In this document: positions 49,381 through 59,900 of the stretch, in pieces | Layout: the number at the start of each line of letters is the position of its first letter | Numbering within the stretch: position 1 is the stretch's first letter | NCBI GenBank assembly: GCA_947303805.1 | Contig: CAMYZE010000004.1 | Span: forward strand, 62,001-126,000 | Direction of reading: 5' to 3' | Source: an uncultured Clostridia bacterium | GTDB lineage: Bacteria; Bacillota; Clostridia; Lachnospirales; Lachnospiraceae | DNA: 64,000 nucleotides | Made by a program: the position numbers and the translations under genes | Notes under the pieces: generated by a model | The model's database searches: none | The model's input: the letters and a program-made list of their open reading frames with translations, nothing else | What the model was told of the DNA's origin: nothing

Positions 49381-51528
49381 TTACTTCACTAGGTTTTCAC
49401 TACTAATACATATAAGTGGTCTAAATCCACTAATTACTTTCGTTTCAAAATCTATATTGCCATCATTTTTCATATGCACATAAAATGGCATATCATTATA
49501 AGTCTTATATGCTGCCAAATCTTCTAACAAATAACAATCTAATCCACTACATTTCTCATCTACATATTTTGTATTCTCAGTTTTATAAATGTCTTCATAC
49601 ATTAAATTCTTCATAAACAAATCAAAATGTGTAGATATATTAAATACTTTACCTTCACATGCTTTGCCAAAAGATTTCCCCGGATTACCTTCTTCTTCAT
49701 ATTTCTTTAACACTTCATCATAATATATTATGTAAGAGTTGTCTACAAGTTCCAATTTGCTTTTTTCAACATCGCTAAACGCCTCATCTATAAATATAGT
49801 ATTTGCAAAATTATGTGCATAAGAGTCTTCAAAATATTCTATTTTAATATCATTTGTTAAGTCTATCACATCTATAACTTTGTCAGATAAAAGTAAATAT
49901 TTATCTTCATATTTTTTTACAATTCGCCACTCTATATCCTCTTTGCCATTTTTTAAATCTCCATCCTGCTCATATTTACCAAATTTGATTTTTTGATTGA
50001 AATTAAGTTTTTTATTTGCCAAACTTCTCTTATTCAAATCTCCTAATTCTAGTTTTAAAGATTGCTTTTTCAGATACTCTTTAAATTTTATCTTATCTAC
50101 TTTCACAATAGGTCTTATGCCTGAAGCTGTGATAACATCTACTACATTATCTTTATTATATGAATAATTAAAACTCAATGAGCTTGTACCATTTTTATCA
50201 CATAATGACATCAAATATACATTGTCATTATGCTCATATGGTACATTTACAAAAAACGAATACTTATTCCCAATCCAAAAGAAATCTTTGTTTTTTACAT
50301 CAGAACGTTTGCCCGTAGTGTGATCGAAATTTAATAATTCATAATTAAAAATATCATTTATATCTGGCAGTTTCATTTTTTCATCATCGCTAGGCACTAT
50401 TAAATCTTTTTCTTCTTCGCTAAAAATCTTTTCGTATAAACTTTCATTCATGTATTTCTTTAAATTTGAACGTTCATAAGGATTATCTTTTAAAATACTT
50501 TTATCATACGTATCATATTCTAATTCCATGTATTCAAGTATATTTTGCAAAAACAAAGTTAGGTTCTTACCATCGTCATCAACTACATACCAAGAAAGTC
50601 TCATGTCCACATCATTACTACTTTGATATGTACCAAAAAACACCGGTTTATAATTCATATTAGCTCTTACACAATTAAATCTAACAATGTTAGATTTTTC
50701 TTCATCCGTGTAAATGACTTTTTTGAGTTTCCCACCTTTTCTCTCAAATAATAACCTTGCACAATATTCGCTCTCTTCTTTATCAAAATCTTCATTACTC
50801 TTCGTAACCGAAAAATCATACCACATCCCTGCAACTACACCAAGATGACTGCCAAGATGCATATTTACATTTTGACTTATAAATGTACCTTTATCAAATA
50901 CAGTAGGCTCACTATAATACATTATATCTCTTAGCCAATACTTATATTCTTTTTTATCTGGAGCTATTAGTTCCGCGTAACTATTACGTGTAGTATTTCC
51001 ATTTTTTATTAATTCATATTTTAGTACTTCTTCACGTGATAGCAAAAAAATTTTGTCATTAACCATTATCTGCGAGGGTGTTCCTTCACTATATTCTAAA
51101 TTATCTTTACTTAATTTGACAGGTATATTTGACACAATTATATGTTTTCTTTCATCAACGCTAAAATTCTTTTCATAGAACTCCTTGTTTAAATAATATC
51201 TAATTTTAGAGTTTTTATAATTAGTTGGACCATTGTGATACTCTCTATAATCCACTATACCATTAGTCACTAGTAAAACTTTAGAACTATCATTCTTGTC
51301 GTAGTCCACTACAACCCACTTCATTTTCTCATCGCTATTTATTACTGTACCAATCTCGTACTCTCTTCCTATTATGCTTTTGTTGTCATTTATATCAAAG
51401 ATTTCAATTGTATTTTCTACATTTTGATTTTGCACATAAAAAATTTCACTTGCACTAATTCGCAAGTGAAACATCATAGCTACAAAAAGCATGATTAAAA
51501 AGTATTTAATTGTTTGCTTTTTATACAT
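49381..51528 (-). CDS. Secreted protein with three DUF6273-like modules
   Basis: The 715-residue protein has a signal peptide (FLIMLFVAMMFHLRISA). Three modules share the order KFGxY...W.VV/IV...LLLS...YxxSxLRxYLNxxFxxxxFSxxExxxI. They lie at about 55-145 (MKWVVVDY, KIRYYLNKEFYEKNFSVDER), 290-400 (LSWYVVDD, NLKKYMNESLYEKIFSEEEK) and 520-620 (IEWRIVKK, TIFIDEAFSDVEK). Short segments such as FWIGNKYSF and GIRPIVKVD close each module, as in DUF6273 proteins. The biochemical role of this domain is unknown. The gene is co-directional with clpX. Confidence 0.72.
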   Translation of the reverse strand: MYKKQTIKYFLIMLFVAMMFHLRISASEIFYVQNQNVENTIEIFDINDNKSIIGREYEIGTVINSDEKMKWVVVDYDKNDSSKVLLVTNGIVDYREYHNGPTNYKNSKIRYYLNKEFYEKNFSVDERKHIIVSNIPVKLSKDNLEYSEGTPSQIMVNDKIFLLSREEVLKYELIKNGNTTRNSYAELIAPDKKEYKYWLRDIMYYSEPTVFDKGTFISQNVNMHLGSHLGVVAGMWYDFSVTKSNEDFDKEESEYCARLLFERKGGKLKKVIYTDEEKSNIVRFNCVRANMNYKPVFFGTYQSSNDVDMRLSWYVVDDDGKNLTLFLQNILEYMELEYDTYDKSILKDNPYERSNLKKYMNESLYEKIFSEEEKDLIVPSDDEKMKLPDINDIFNYELLNFDHTTGKRSDVKNKDFFWIGNKYSFFVNVPYEHNDNVYLMSLCDKNGTSSLSFNYSYNKDNVVDVITASGIRPIVKVDKIKFKEYLKKQSLKLELGDLNKRSLANKKLNFNQKIKFGKYEQDGDLKNGKEDIEWRIVKKYEDKYLLLSDKVIDVIDLTNDIKIEYFEDSYAHNFANTIFIDEAFSDVEKSKLELVDNSYIIYYDEVLKKYEEEGNPGKSFGKACEGKVFNISTHFDLFMKNLMYEDIYKTENTKYVDEKCSGLDCYLLEDLAAYKTYNDMPFYVHMKNDGNIDFETKVISGFRPLICISSENLVK

Positions 51529-51571
51529 TTATCATTTAACCTTTAGGTAGGTGCACATTATCTATAATACT

Positions 51572-52768
51572 TTACGATACTGGAATGTATCCTGCTTTTA
51601 TAAGTGATTCTTTTCCTCTCTCTGATAAAATATAGTCATATAATTTTTTTGTAGGTGAATCCTCTGGTGTATCTTCTCTTATTACAAGATAGTATTTATT
51701 TAAATATGGATAAGTTCCATTACCAATAGTCTCATCACTTGGAGCTATGCCATCAACTGATATAAGTTTAAGTCCTGGAACTTGATACATTTTCTTAGCA
51801 TAATAAAATACGCTATAGCCTATTGCATTTGCAGAATTGTTATATGATGCTATAACATCTATCAAGCCATCCATCTCCGCTGGCTCTTCACTCTTAAGTG
51901 GCGTCTTTGGTTTTATACCTCTCATCACAAGATTCAAAAACAATGTTTGGCTTCCACTATTAAGCGGTCTTTGGAACGCCTGAATCTCTATATCAGCACC
52001 ACCCACATCTTTCCAATTTTTTGTAATACCTGTATATATTTCTTGTATTTGTTTTGTAGTTAAGTTATCAATTCTATTTTTTTCATTTTCTATAAATACT
52101 AGCGCATCAACACCTATAGGGGTTACTATTAATTTTGTATCAGACTCTTCTATAATCTTCTTAGTCTCGCTAGAAGCCTCGTACACAAGAAGTAAATCAC
52201 AGTTTCCATCAAGTAATCTTCTCCAAGCAAAGTCAGTAGTAGTGACACTTGTTTTATTTTGAGAAACCATTAGATTTTCAGACAATACATCTGACCTTAT
52301 TTGCGCCATCAAAGGCATATTCGCTGTAGAACCATCTACTCTTGGATAATTCTCACTTGTCAAATCACTTTTATTCTTAGGTGTTTCTTTTATTTTTGTA
52401 GAGTTTTCTACGCCATCTACAATTTCTTTTTTTACTATTTCTTTTTTAGTACTCTCTATGTCATTCTCGCTCTGTTTTCTTATAAATCTAGACATTATGT
52501 AGCCGTCTTTGCCATCATATCTTATTTTTGCATATGTATCATCATAATTCTCATCTATCACTAATACAATACTACCCTTATTAACAACACCCAACAAATC
52601 CGAAGTATGACTTGGCCTTTTCCTTATATTTATCAAATTACCTGTTACCACATAATAATTGTCTTCTGTAGCACTAAAGGTTTCATGAATATCATTTTTT
52701 ATTCTTATAGTACTGCTACAAGCTGACAATATAGCAAATATCAATAAAAGCGGAACGTACTTTTTCAT
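51572..52768 (-). CDS. SH3b-PstS fusion lipoprotein (phosphate-binding-like)
   Basis: The 398-residue protein has a lipobox ILSAC. A bacterial SH3 domain (VTGNLINIRKRPSHTSDLLG to DGYIMSRF) covers about 38-95. A PstS-like phosphate-binding domain (DGSTANMPLMAQI, GVDALVFIENEKN, RPLNSGSQTLFLN, GNGTYPYLNKYYLVIRED) fills the rest. SH3b domains usually bind peptidoglycan, so the fusion would place a phosphate receptor on the wall. No pstCAB genes are nearby. It starts 12 bp after clpX with AAGGAAT as ribosome-binding site and is probably co-transcribed with it. Confidence 0.82.
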   Translation of the reverse strand: MKKYVPLLLIFAILSACSSTIRIKNDIHETFSATEDNYYVVTGNLINIRKRPSHTSDLLGVVNKGSIVLVIDENYDDTYAKIRYDGKDGYIMSRFIRKQSENDIESTKKEIVKKEIVDGVENSTKIKETPKNKSDLTSENYPRVDGSTANMPLMAQIRSDVLSENLMVSQNKTSVTTTDFAWRRLLDGNCDLLLVYEASSETKKIIEESDTKLIVTPIGVDALVFIENEKNRIDNLTTKQIQEIYTGITKNWKDVGGADIEIQAFQRPLNSGSQTLFLNLVMRGIKPKTPLKSEEPAEMDGLIDVIASYNNSANAIGYSVFYYAKKMYQVPGLKLISVDGIAPSDETIGNGTYPYLNKYYLVIREDTPEDSPTKKLYDYILSERGKESLIKAGYIPVS

Positions 52769-52780
52769 ACTTCTTATTCC

Positions 52781-54070
52781 TTACGCTGATTTTTTTATAA
52801 ATCTTTCTTTCTTAGGTCTTATACTATCGTATACATACTCAGGTTTAGCACCTTCAGTTATACATTTATCTGTAACTATAACTTGTTTTACATTCTCTTC
52901 ATCTGGAACTTCATACATTACATCTCTCATTATCTCTTCTATAATTCCACGAAGTCCTCTTGCACCTAAATTTCTCTCCATTGCTTTATGTGCAACTAAT
53001 TTTAATGCCTCATCTGTAAATACAAGCTCTACATTGTCAAACTTTAGAAGTTTTTGATATTGTTTTATAATTGCATTTTTAGGTTCTGTCAAAATCTTTA
53101 TGAGAGCTTCCTCATCAAGAGACTCAAGAGTAGCAACGATAGGAAGTCTGCCGACTAGTTCTGGTATTAGACCGTATTTTATTAAATCTTTAGTCTCACA
53201 TTTCTTTATATATTCATCATATTTTATATCTTTCTTGTCTACAAGTTTAGTATTAAATCCCACAGTAGAGGTATTGATTCTACTCTCGATTATATTTTCA
53301 AGTCCGTCAAATGCTCCACCACAGATGAATAGTATATTTTTAGTATTTACTTGAATATACTCTTGTTGTGGATGCTTTCTTCCACCTGCTGGTGGTACAT
53401 TGGCCTCTGTGCCTTCTATAATCTTAAGGAGTGCTTGCTGAACACCTTCTCCTGATACATCACGAGTTATGCTCACATTCTCACCCTTCTTTGTAATCTT
53501 GTCTATCTCATCAATATAGATAATTCCTATTTCCGTCCTAGCTACATCACCACCTGCTGCAGATAGAAGTTTAAGCACCACATTTTCTACATCTTCTCCA
53601 ACATATCCTGCTTCAGTAAGAGTAGTAGCATCTGCAATTGCAAATGGAACTCCCAAAAACCTTGCAAGAGTCTCCGCCATATATGTTTTGCCACTCCCAG
53701 TAGGTCCTATAAAAAGAAGGTTTGATTTCTGTATATCCACATCGTGCTCTTTATTTTTTATTCTTTTGTAGTGATTATAGACAGCAACAGCTATGCTCTT
53801 CTTAGCATCATCTTGACCTATGATATATTGATCAAGATAGCTTTTTATCATAGCAGGTTTAAGCATATCAATCTTGTCGAGGATAGATTGTATATCATTG
53901 CCAGAACTATTTGCATTTAACTCGCTAGCTCTCTCTTCCTCAAGCAAATCAGAACACCAAGCAACACATTCATCGCAGATGAATGTATCTTCCTTTGTAG
54001 CTGCTATTAATTTTTTTACTTGGCTCGCTGTCTTTCCACAGAACGAGCAAAAAGGAATCTTATCTTCCAT
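52781..54070 (-). CDS. clpX: ATP-dependent Clp protease ATP-binding subunit ClpX
   Basis: This is a 429-residue AAA+ unfoldase. An N-terminal zinc-binding domain has [10 protein letters not shown] and CDECVAWC. Walker A is [12 protein letters not shown], Walker [11 protein letters not shown], the pore loop YVGEDV, and the ClpP-docking loop contains IGF-type residues near VGFNTKL. It lies directly downstream of clpP, and together they form the ClpXP protease. Confidence 0.96.
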   Translation of the reverse strand: MEDKIPFCSFCGKTASQVKKLIAATKEDTFICDECVAWCSDLLEEERASELNANSSGNDIQSILDKIDMLKPAMIKSYLDQYIIGQDDAKKSIAVAVYNHYKRIKNKEHDVDIQKSNLLFIGPTGSGKTYMAETLARFLGVPFAIADATTLTEAGYVGEDVENVVLKLLSAAGGDVARTEIGIIYIDEIDKITKKGENVSITRDVSGEGVQQALLKIIEGTEANVPPAGGRKHPQQEYIQVNTKNILFICGGAFDGLENIIESRINTSTVGFNTKLVDKKDIKYDEYIKKCETKDLIKYGLIPELVGRLPIVATLESLDEEALIKILTEPKNAIIKQYQKLLKFDNVELVFTDEALKLVAHKAMERNLGARGLRGIIEEIMRDVMYEVPDEENVKQVIVTDKCITEGAKPEYVYDSIRPKKERFIKKSA

Positions 54071-54088
54071 TGTGAGTATTAACTCCTA

Positions 54089-54688
54089 TTAATGCTTATC
54101 TATAACTTTATCAATAAGTCCAAAATCAAGTGCTTCTTTAGCAGTCATCCAGTTATCTCTATCTGTTGCTTTAACTAAGGTTTCGTAATCTTTACCTGTA
54201 AAATCAGCAAGCATTTCGTTCATTTTCTTTTTTGTTTTTATAATTTGGTTGGCTGCTATTTCAATCTCAGTTGCTTGACCACCTAGACCGTGCATAAGTG
54301 GTTGGTGTATGAGAATCTCTGAATTTGGAAGAGCAAATCTCTTTCCTTTAGTTCCACCTGCAAGTAAGAATGCTCCCATGCTTGCAGCCATACCCATACA
54401 GATAGTTTGTACATCGCACTTTATATACTGCATAGTATCGTAAATAGCCATTCCAGCAGATATTGAGCCACCTGGGCTATTGATATAGAGCATTATATCT
54501 TTCTTTGGATCTTCTGACTCAAGAAGAAGCATCTGAGCCATAACTATAGATGATAAATCATCTGATATCTCATCAGCGATGAATATTATTCTCTCTTCTA
54601 GAAGCCTTGAAAAAATATCATATTGTCTGTCACCCTTACTTGTTTGTTTTATAACGTAAGGCATTGGGATGTAATTTTTCTCTCTCAT
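54089..54688 (-). CDS. clpP: ATP-dependent Clp protease proteolytic subunit ClpP
   Basis: This is a 199-residue serine protease of the ClpXP complex. The catalytic triad is visible: Ser in [14 protein letters not shown], His in [10 protein letters not shown], and Asp in TDRDNWM. The length is normal. It sits between tig and clpX with gaps of 18-21 bp, the usual order in Bacillota. Confidence 0.96.
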   Translation of the reverse strand: MREKNYIPMPYVIKQTSKGDRQYDIFSRLLEERIIFIADEISDDLSSIVMAQMLLLESEDPKKDIMLYINSPGGSISAGMAIYDTMQYIKCDVQTICMGMAASMGAFLLAGGTKGKRFALPNSEILIHQPLMHGLGGQATEIEIAANQIIKTKKKMNEMLADFTGKDYETLVKATDRDNWMTAKEALDFGLIDKVIDKH

Positions 54689-54709
54689 TGTTATTCCTCC
54701 TAATTATTT

Positions 54710-55996
54710 TTATGAAATCTTAGCATTGTCATATAAGAAATTCATCACCGCTGGATAAAGAAGTTCATCTTTAAGTCTTCTAGTATCCTCTGGATTTGCA
54801 TATGATTTCTTAAATTGCTCTGGGTCCATGCCGTATGACTTTGCCATATTAGTAAGTTCCTCATCGACCATTTCGTCAGTTGCTTCTATCTTTTCAATCT
54901 TCGCAATTTCTTCAAGTACTAAGCTATTTTTTAAACTTCTCTCAGCCCCAGGTCTTTGCTCTTTTCTAAAATCCTCTTTAGTCTTATTCATCATCTCAAG
55001 ATACTTTTCTAAATCTATTCCTTGATATCTAAGACGATTATTGTAATTATAGAGCATCTCATCTATCTGAGCCTCTATTGCTTCATCTGCTAAATCTATC
55101 TGAGTGTTCTTTACTACTTCATCGAGAAGTTTTCCCTTATCGTCTTCCTTCATCTGTCTCTCGCGAAGTTCTGTGAGTTTCTTTCTCACGTCCTCTTTAT
55201 AATCCTTAAGTGTCTCAAACTCAGAAATCTCTGATACAAACTCATCATTTATTTCTGGTAGTTGTCTCTCTTTCACCTCATGAACTTTTACTTTGAAAAG
55301 TGCAGGTTTGCCAGCAAGTGACTTCTCACCATAATTTGCTGGGAAAGTAACATTTACATCTACCTCATCTCCTGCGCCCTTACCTATAAGTTGGTCTTCA
55401 AAAGTATCAATGAATGACTTACTTCCAAGAGACAAATCATAATTTTCTGCTTTTCCGCCTTTAAACTGTTTACCATCTACATAACCATCAAAATCTATAT
55501 TTACTGTGTCACCTTTTTCTGCTTTCTTGTCAACCACTACGAGACGAGCATTCTTAACTTGCTCTTCTTCTATTCTCTTGTCTACATCGGCGTCACTAAT
55601 TTTTATCTCAGTCTTCTTAAGTGTAAGACCTTTATATTTTCCAAGTTTAATTTCAGGAACTATGGCAACCTCTGCTTCATAGATAAAATTCTTATCTACA
55701 TCTGCTTGAATAACATTTATTTTTGGTGGAGCTAAAACTTTCTCATTACTTTTTTTCACCTCATCATAATATGTATCATTGATACAAGTATTTATAGTTT
55801 CCTCAAGAAAAGCATTTCTTCCATATACCTTAAATGCCATCTCCTTAGTAACCTTTCCTTTTCTAAATCCAGGTGCAGACAATTTTCCCTTTTCTTTATT
55901 AAATGCTTTGTCTTCAGCTTTTAAAAACTCTGCATTATCAATTTCAATAGTGAACTTTGCCTTATTTGTTCCTATTTTTTCTACTTTACAACTCAT
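54710..55996 (-). CDS. tig: Trigger factor (ribosome-associated chaperone and prolyl isomerase)
   Basis: The 428-residue protein has an N-terminal ribosome-binding domain with the signature GFRKGKVTKEM, a central FKBP-type PPIase domain (GDTVNIDFDGYVDGKQFKGG) and a C-terminal helical chaperone domain. I chose ATG 55996 because AGGAGAG is 7 nt upstream and the protein then begins MSCKVEKIGTNKAKF, as expected. A frame extending to 56077 has no support. Confidence 0.95.
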   Translation of the reverse strand: MSCKVEKIGTNKAKFTIEIDNAEFLKAEDKAFNKEKGKLSAPGFRKGKVTKEMAFKVYGRNAFLEETINTCINDTYYDEVKKSNEKVLAPPKINVIQADVDKNFIYEAEVAIVPEIKLGKYKGLTLKKTEIKISDADVDKRIEEEQVKNARLVVVDKKAEKGDTVNIDFDGYVDGKQFKGGKAENYDLSLGSKSFIDTFEDQLIGKGAGDEVDVNVTFPANYGEKSLAGKPALFKVKVHEVKERQLPEINDEFVSEISEFETLKDYKEDVRKKLTELRERQMKEDDKGKLLDEVVKNTQIDLADEAIEAQIDEMLYNYNNRLRYQGIDLEKYLEMMNKTKEDFRKEQRPGAERSLKNSLVLEEIAKIEKIEATDEMVDEELTNMAKSYGMDPEQFKKSYANPEDTRRLKDELLYPAVMNFLYDNAKIS

Positions 55997-56062
55997 GTAT
56001 ACTCTCCTTAATTTTGTTACACAACCTAAACTTCCGTTCTCACAGCTAATACTTAAATCAAA

Positions 56063-56091
56063 ATAATAGAACGGCAATACCGTTCTATTAT
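56063..56091 (-). terminator. Strong hairpin between the GPG-protein gene and tig
   Basis: Perfect 12-bp arms ATAATAGAACGG/CCGTTCTATTAT with a five-base loop are followed on the minus strand by TTTGATTT. It probably ends the upstream transcript, although its place about 65 bp before tig would also suit attenuation. Confidence 0.7.
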
Positions 56092-56124
56092 ATCATATAT
56101 TGTGCTATTTTTGCTATATTTTAT

Positions 56125-56150
56125 TGGGCTTGTAGAACTCGCCCTTATAG
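56125..56150. repeat. Dispersed palindromic repeat, copy after the GPG-protein gene
   Basis: The copy reads TGGGCTTGTAGAACTCGCCC followed by TTATAG, very close to the two copies inside copA. It abuts the stop codon of the upstream gene exactly. Confidence 0.8.
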
Positions 56151-56774
56151 CTATTTACCCAATTTATCGGCTTTTGTGCCGCCTATAAATGTAAAATCAC
56201 CAGGTTTCATAGTTAAAAGTTTTAAGAAATCACTTGGATTTACAGTAGAATCAACTGCTGTTGGACCATTATCCACATAAACTTTCTCTGTATTATTAAG
56301 TGCTGAAACTAATGAGCCAGGGCCACCGTCGTCATAAACCATTGTGCTGCCTAATGCATTTGACTGAACATTCATTCCAGGACCACCATCATTTATAAAA
56401 TGTAGTGAGTATCCTGCATTGCTTGCACTCTTTGGTCCCATATCTATAAGGTAGTGATCTATAGGATTGTCATCAGTATACTCTATATAGCCTTGAGGAC
56501 CTTTTGAACTAAGCGCTTTATGTGCCACTACTTCATCACCAACTATACCATTTAAATCTCCATATCCGTATAATCTATTGGCATTGGTTCCGTCCCAAGT
56601 TGAGTCTTTCATACCGATTCCAGGTCCGCCGAACTCATCGCCCATCTCTACTGACTTTGCAAAACTTGCACTTGCCATAAGTAATATTGATAATAAAGTC
56701 ATTGCTACTGCTGATAAAACTACTGTTGCTACTGTAGAATTTGATATTACATTTACATTATTTGTTCTTTTCAT
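56151..56774 (-). CDS. Secreted protein with repeated GPG/GPx motifs
   Basis: The 207-residue protein has a signal peptide (VVLSAVAMTLLSILLMASASFA). The mature chain carries at least six Gly-Pro motifs at fairly regular distance: FGGPGIGM, SKGPQGY, DMGPKSA, DGGPGMNV, DGGPGSLV and DNGPTAV. No catalytic or wall-anchor motif is visible. The same motif type occurs in the secreted products of 40797-42716 and 36096-37046. The family is unrecognised. It is probably monocistronic, with its own promoter carrying tandem direct repeats. Confidence 0.72.
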   Translation of the reverse strand: MKRTNNVNVISNSTVATVVLSAVAMTLLSILLMASASFAKSVEMGDEFGGPGIGMKDSTWDGTNANRLYGYGDLNGIVGDEVVAHKALSSKGPQGYIEYTDDNPIDHYLIDMGPKSASNAGYSLHFINDGGPGMNVQSNALGSTMVYDDGGPGSLVSALNNTEKVYVDNGPTAVDSTVNPSDFLKLLTMKPGDFTFIGGTKADKLGK

Positions 56775-56839
56775 TTTGACACCTCTCGATATATTTATTT
56801 TTGAGAATTCGCTCTCAATGTTTTTTATCTTATGGTGTC

Positions 56840-56900
56840 ATTATAAAATCAAATATCTAAAATGTTAAGTGGTAGGATTCTGTCATTTAGTGGTAAGATT
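56840..56900 (-). promoter_or_regulatory. Promoter of the GPG-protein gene with tandem direct repeats at the -35
   Basis: On the minus strand -35 TTAACA (56863-56868), a 17-bp spacer and -10 TATAAT (56840-56845). Two direct repeats AATC(C/T)TACCACT (56868-56879 and 56889-56900) are spaced exactly 21 bp apart, two helical turns, and the nearer one touches the -35. This is the geometry of response-regulator activator sites such as those of LytTR or PhoB-like proteins. Confidence 0.6.
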
Positions 56901-56912
56901 GTGGCAATATAA

Positions 56913-59900
56913 TTATGCTATCCAAACACCATTAGCACCTACATAGTAGCCATCTGGTGTCATACCATTTGACATCATCTTTCCATCTGTACTGAAGTAG
57001 TAGTAACTTCCATTTACAGACTTCCATCCAGTTGTCATCTTTCCAACATCTGCAGTATTGGCAGTCTCAAAGAAATACATATTTCCAACACTGTCCTTTA
57101 CCCATCCTGTAGCCATCTGTCCTTTATCGTCAAAGTAGTAAACTGCATTTGTCTGTTGGCCTGTTAAAGCATTTGTCTCAGTAAGTGTACAGAATGTATT
57201 AGTTGCAGTAACATTTTGATTTCCAACACTTACACTGAGTGACCAAGTTCCATCTGCGTTTTTCTCCCAAGTTGCTTCATCATTAGATACGCTGAAGCTT
57301 GCACTTGATGCTGACTTAGCACTCTCTTGGCTTGTTACAGCATTTGGTGCTACAGCTTGTTCTTGAGTTGCTTGAGCAGCTGCTTCAGCATTTACTTGTT
57401 CATTTGTTGCTGATTGAATTGTATCTGAAAGTGGTCCAACATTTGCAGAACCGCCGCCACTTGATCCTCCTGATGAACCGCTACTTCCGCTATTTCTATT
57501 ACTTGACACTGAGTTATTAGTAGGTCTAACTACAACTGGCTCATAATATTCTACATATATTATCTTTCTCGCAACGTCTGCTCTCATAGCAGTTGCTGTA
57601 AGTTCAACTCTCTTATTTTCATCTGCATAATACTTATGGTTAACGGCATTTGCTCCTAAGTCTGCATATGGAGTTATTCTATCACCAATGCCATATCCTA
57701 CTCTTACATCTGGCTTCTGTGTTGATCCGATACTTTTATATATAACGATTGCTGTATCTTTTGTTGAGAATAGTCCTGGTTTTGGGAATTTATACATACC
57801 AGCACCATATTCATATCCATCAATGTGTGCATAATCAGCATATGCTCCTGCAGCACTTGACACTGTAGTTCCTTTTTCTCCTGCAAGACTATCACAACCG
57901 TCAAACATATTAGCAGTTGAGAAGTAGAAACTCTTCTCTTTTAATCTATATAAGTCGAAGTCTTCAGTTGCCAATATAGTAACAAGATTAGAACATCCAC
58001 TAAACATATAAGCAAAGTTTTGCAATCCCTCTTTATATGTAAGTGCGAAAGAAGTTAAATCAACTTTTTCAAGAGCAGTGCAGTCCATAAACATTCCAGC
58101 AAATTCTTTAACCTTCAATGTATTGAATCTTCTCATATTGATATTTTTAAGATTCTTTGCATCATAGAACATAAATGACATATCTGTTACATTGCTTGTA
58201 TTGATGTTCTTAAAGTCAATGCTCTCTATTCCTGAAGATGCAAACATATATTTCATATTTGTAACTTTACTTGTATCAATATTTCCAAAATTAACTGACT
58301 TAAGTGCATAAGTATTTGCAAACATCATTTCAAATGACTCTGCATTACTTGTATTCATACCAGTTAAATCTACACTTTCAAGGCTCTCACAATTAGCAAA
58401 CATAGTGCTAAAGTCTTTAAGTCTTGAGAAATCTACTTTTGACAAGCCTACGATTTGTTTAACCTTTTTAAATCCTCCAAAGAATGGAGCATCGTATACA
58501 GTTAATTTATCTGCGAAAGCCATCGCATCATCGATAACTATTTTTTCAACTACATCATATCCAAGACTGCTTTCATCAAATTTTTGCCTCTCAGCATAAT
58601 AGTCAAGTCCTGACTCTACAGCATTTTTTGGAACACTTTTTAATGTTAAGTGGAGTTCTTTTCCACCATTAAGTGTATACCATTTAATAGTTGGATATGC
58701 CCACTTAGCATATACTGTCACATCGCCTTTCTCATCTGTCAATAAACTCTCTATTGGTCCATCTTTACGCTCTTCATCTCTATACCAACCTAAGAAAGTT
58801 AATTCACTATTAAATAACATTTCTTCAGCTATTGGAAGGTAGAATGATCTACCATATAATTTCTCATTATAAATATTTTTTGAATTAACAAATGAAACTT
58901 GCTCTCCATTAAAATCATATGTGATAGTTCCAATTTGAGCTGGTGCATAACTTTGTGCAGTGAGAACTCCTTCATTGTCATCTGCAGCAACTTTCATCTC
59001 TGCATTAACTTGAATTGTCTTGTCGCCGTAGTTTCCACTTCTCTCAATTTTCTTTACACTACTATTTAATTTTGCAGAATAATTATACTCATCACTTAAG
59101 TGAGAGAATGGACCAGCAACTTTTGAACCTCTAAAATCATCAGGAACAAATACTGCTATAAGTTCAGGACAGTTTAAAAACATATCAATTGCTTCATATG
59201 TATAATTCTTTGAAGCAATATTAATATTTAAAACTCTTAAGTTTTTACAATTTGCAAATGCCTCTTGATACATACTTACTTTTCTAGTATCAAGCATTGA
59301 TAAATCAAGTTCTTCAAATCCAGTATTTTTAAATGCCTCATTAAAATCTTCTACTTGGCTTACATCAAGACCTTCAAAGTCAACTTCCTTTAATTTTTCG
59401 CAGTCTTTAAACATCTTAGCCATTGTAACAAGTTCTGATGCATCTACCATTCCGAAATTATTTATCTTTTCAAGAGATTTAAATCCCTCAAAGAAAGCAG
59501 CATGGTAGTAAAATCCTCTATTATTTACTGGATATGCTACGATTTGAACATCGTCCGCTGCATATACATACACGTGCTTATCGCCTGTCACATAACCAAC
59601 TATATCGTTGCCATTAATTTTCCAGCTTGAAGCATAGTTACTTGGAACTTCAGTTGTAAATGTAACTGACTTAACTTCTTCTTTCTTGAAGTTGGCACTT
59701 GCATACCAGAAATCATCTTCTTCTACAAACTCTATCTTTCTAAGTTCAACTTCCTCCCAAGCTGCTACAAGATTTACATCATCATCAGTAGCACCAAGAG
59801 TAGTTAATACTTCGCCTTCGCCATTAATTCTCCAGCCTACAAGTTTATATCCTCTTTTATATACTGCAGTCTTTCCAGGTAAATTAACACTCTCATCTAA

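Noticed and set aside
55997..56077. Upstream extension of trigger factor
   Set aside because: The added 27 residues are not family-like, and ATG 55996 has AGGAGAG at correct spacing.
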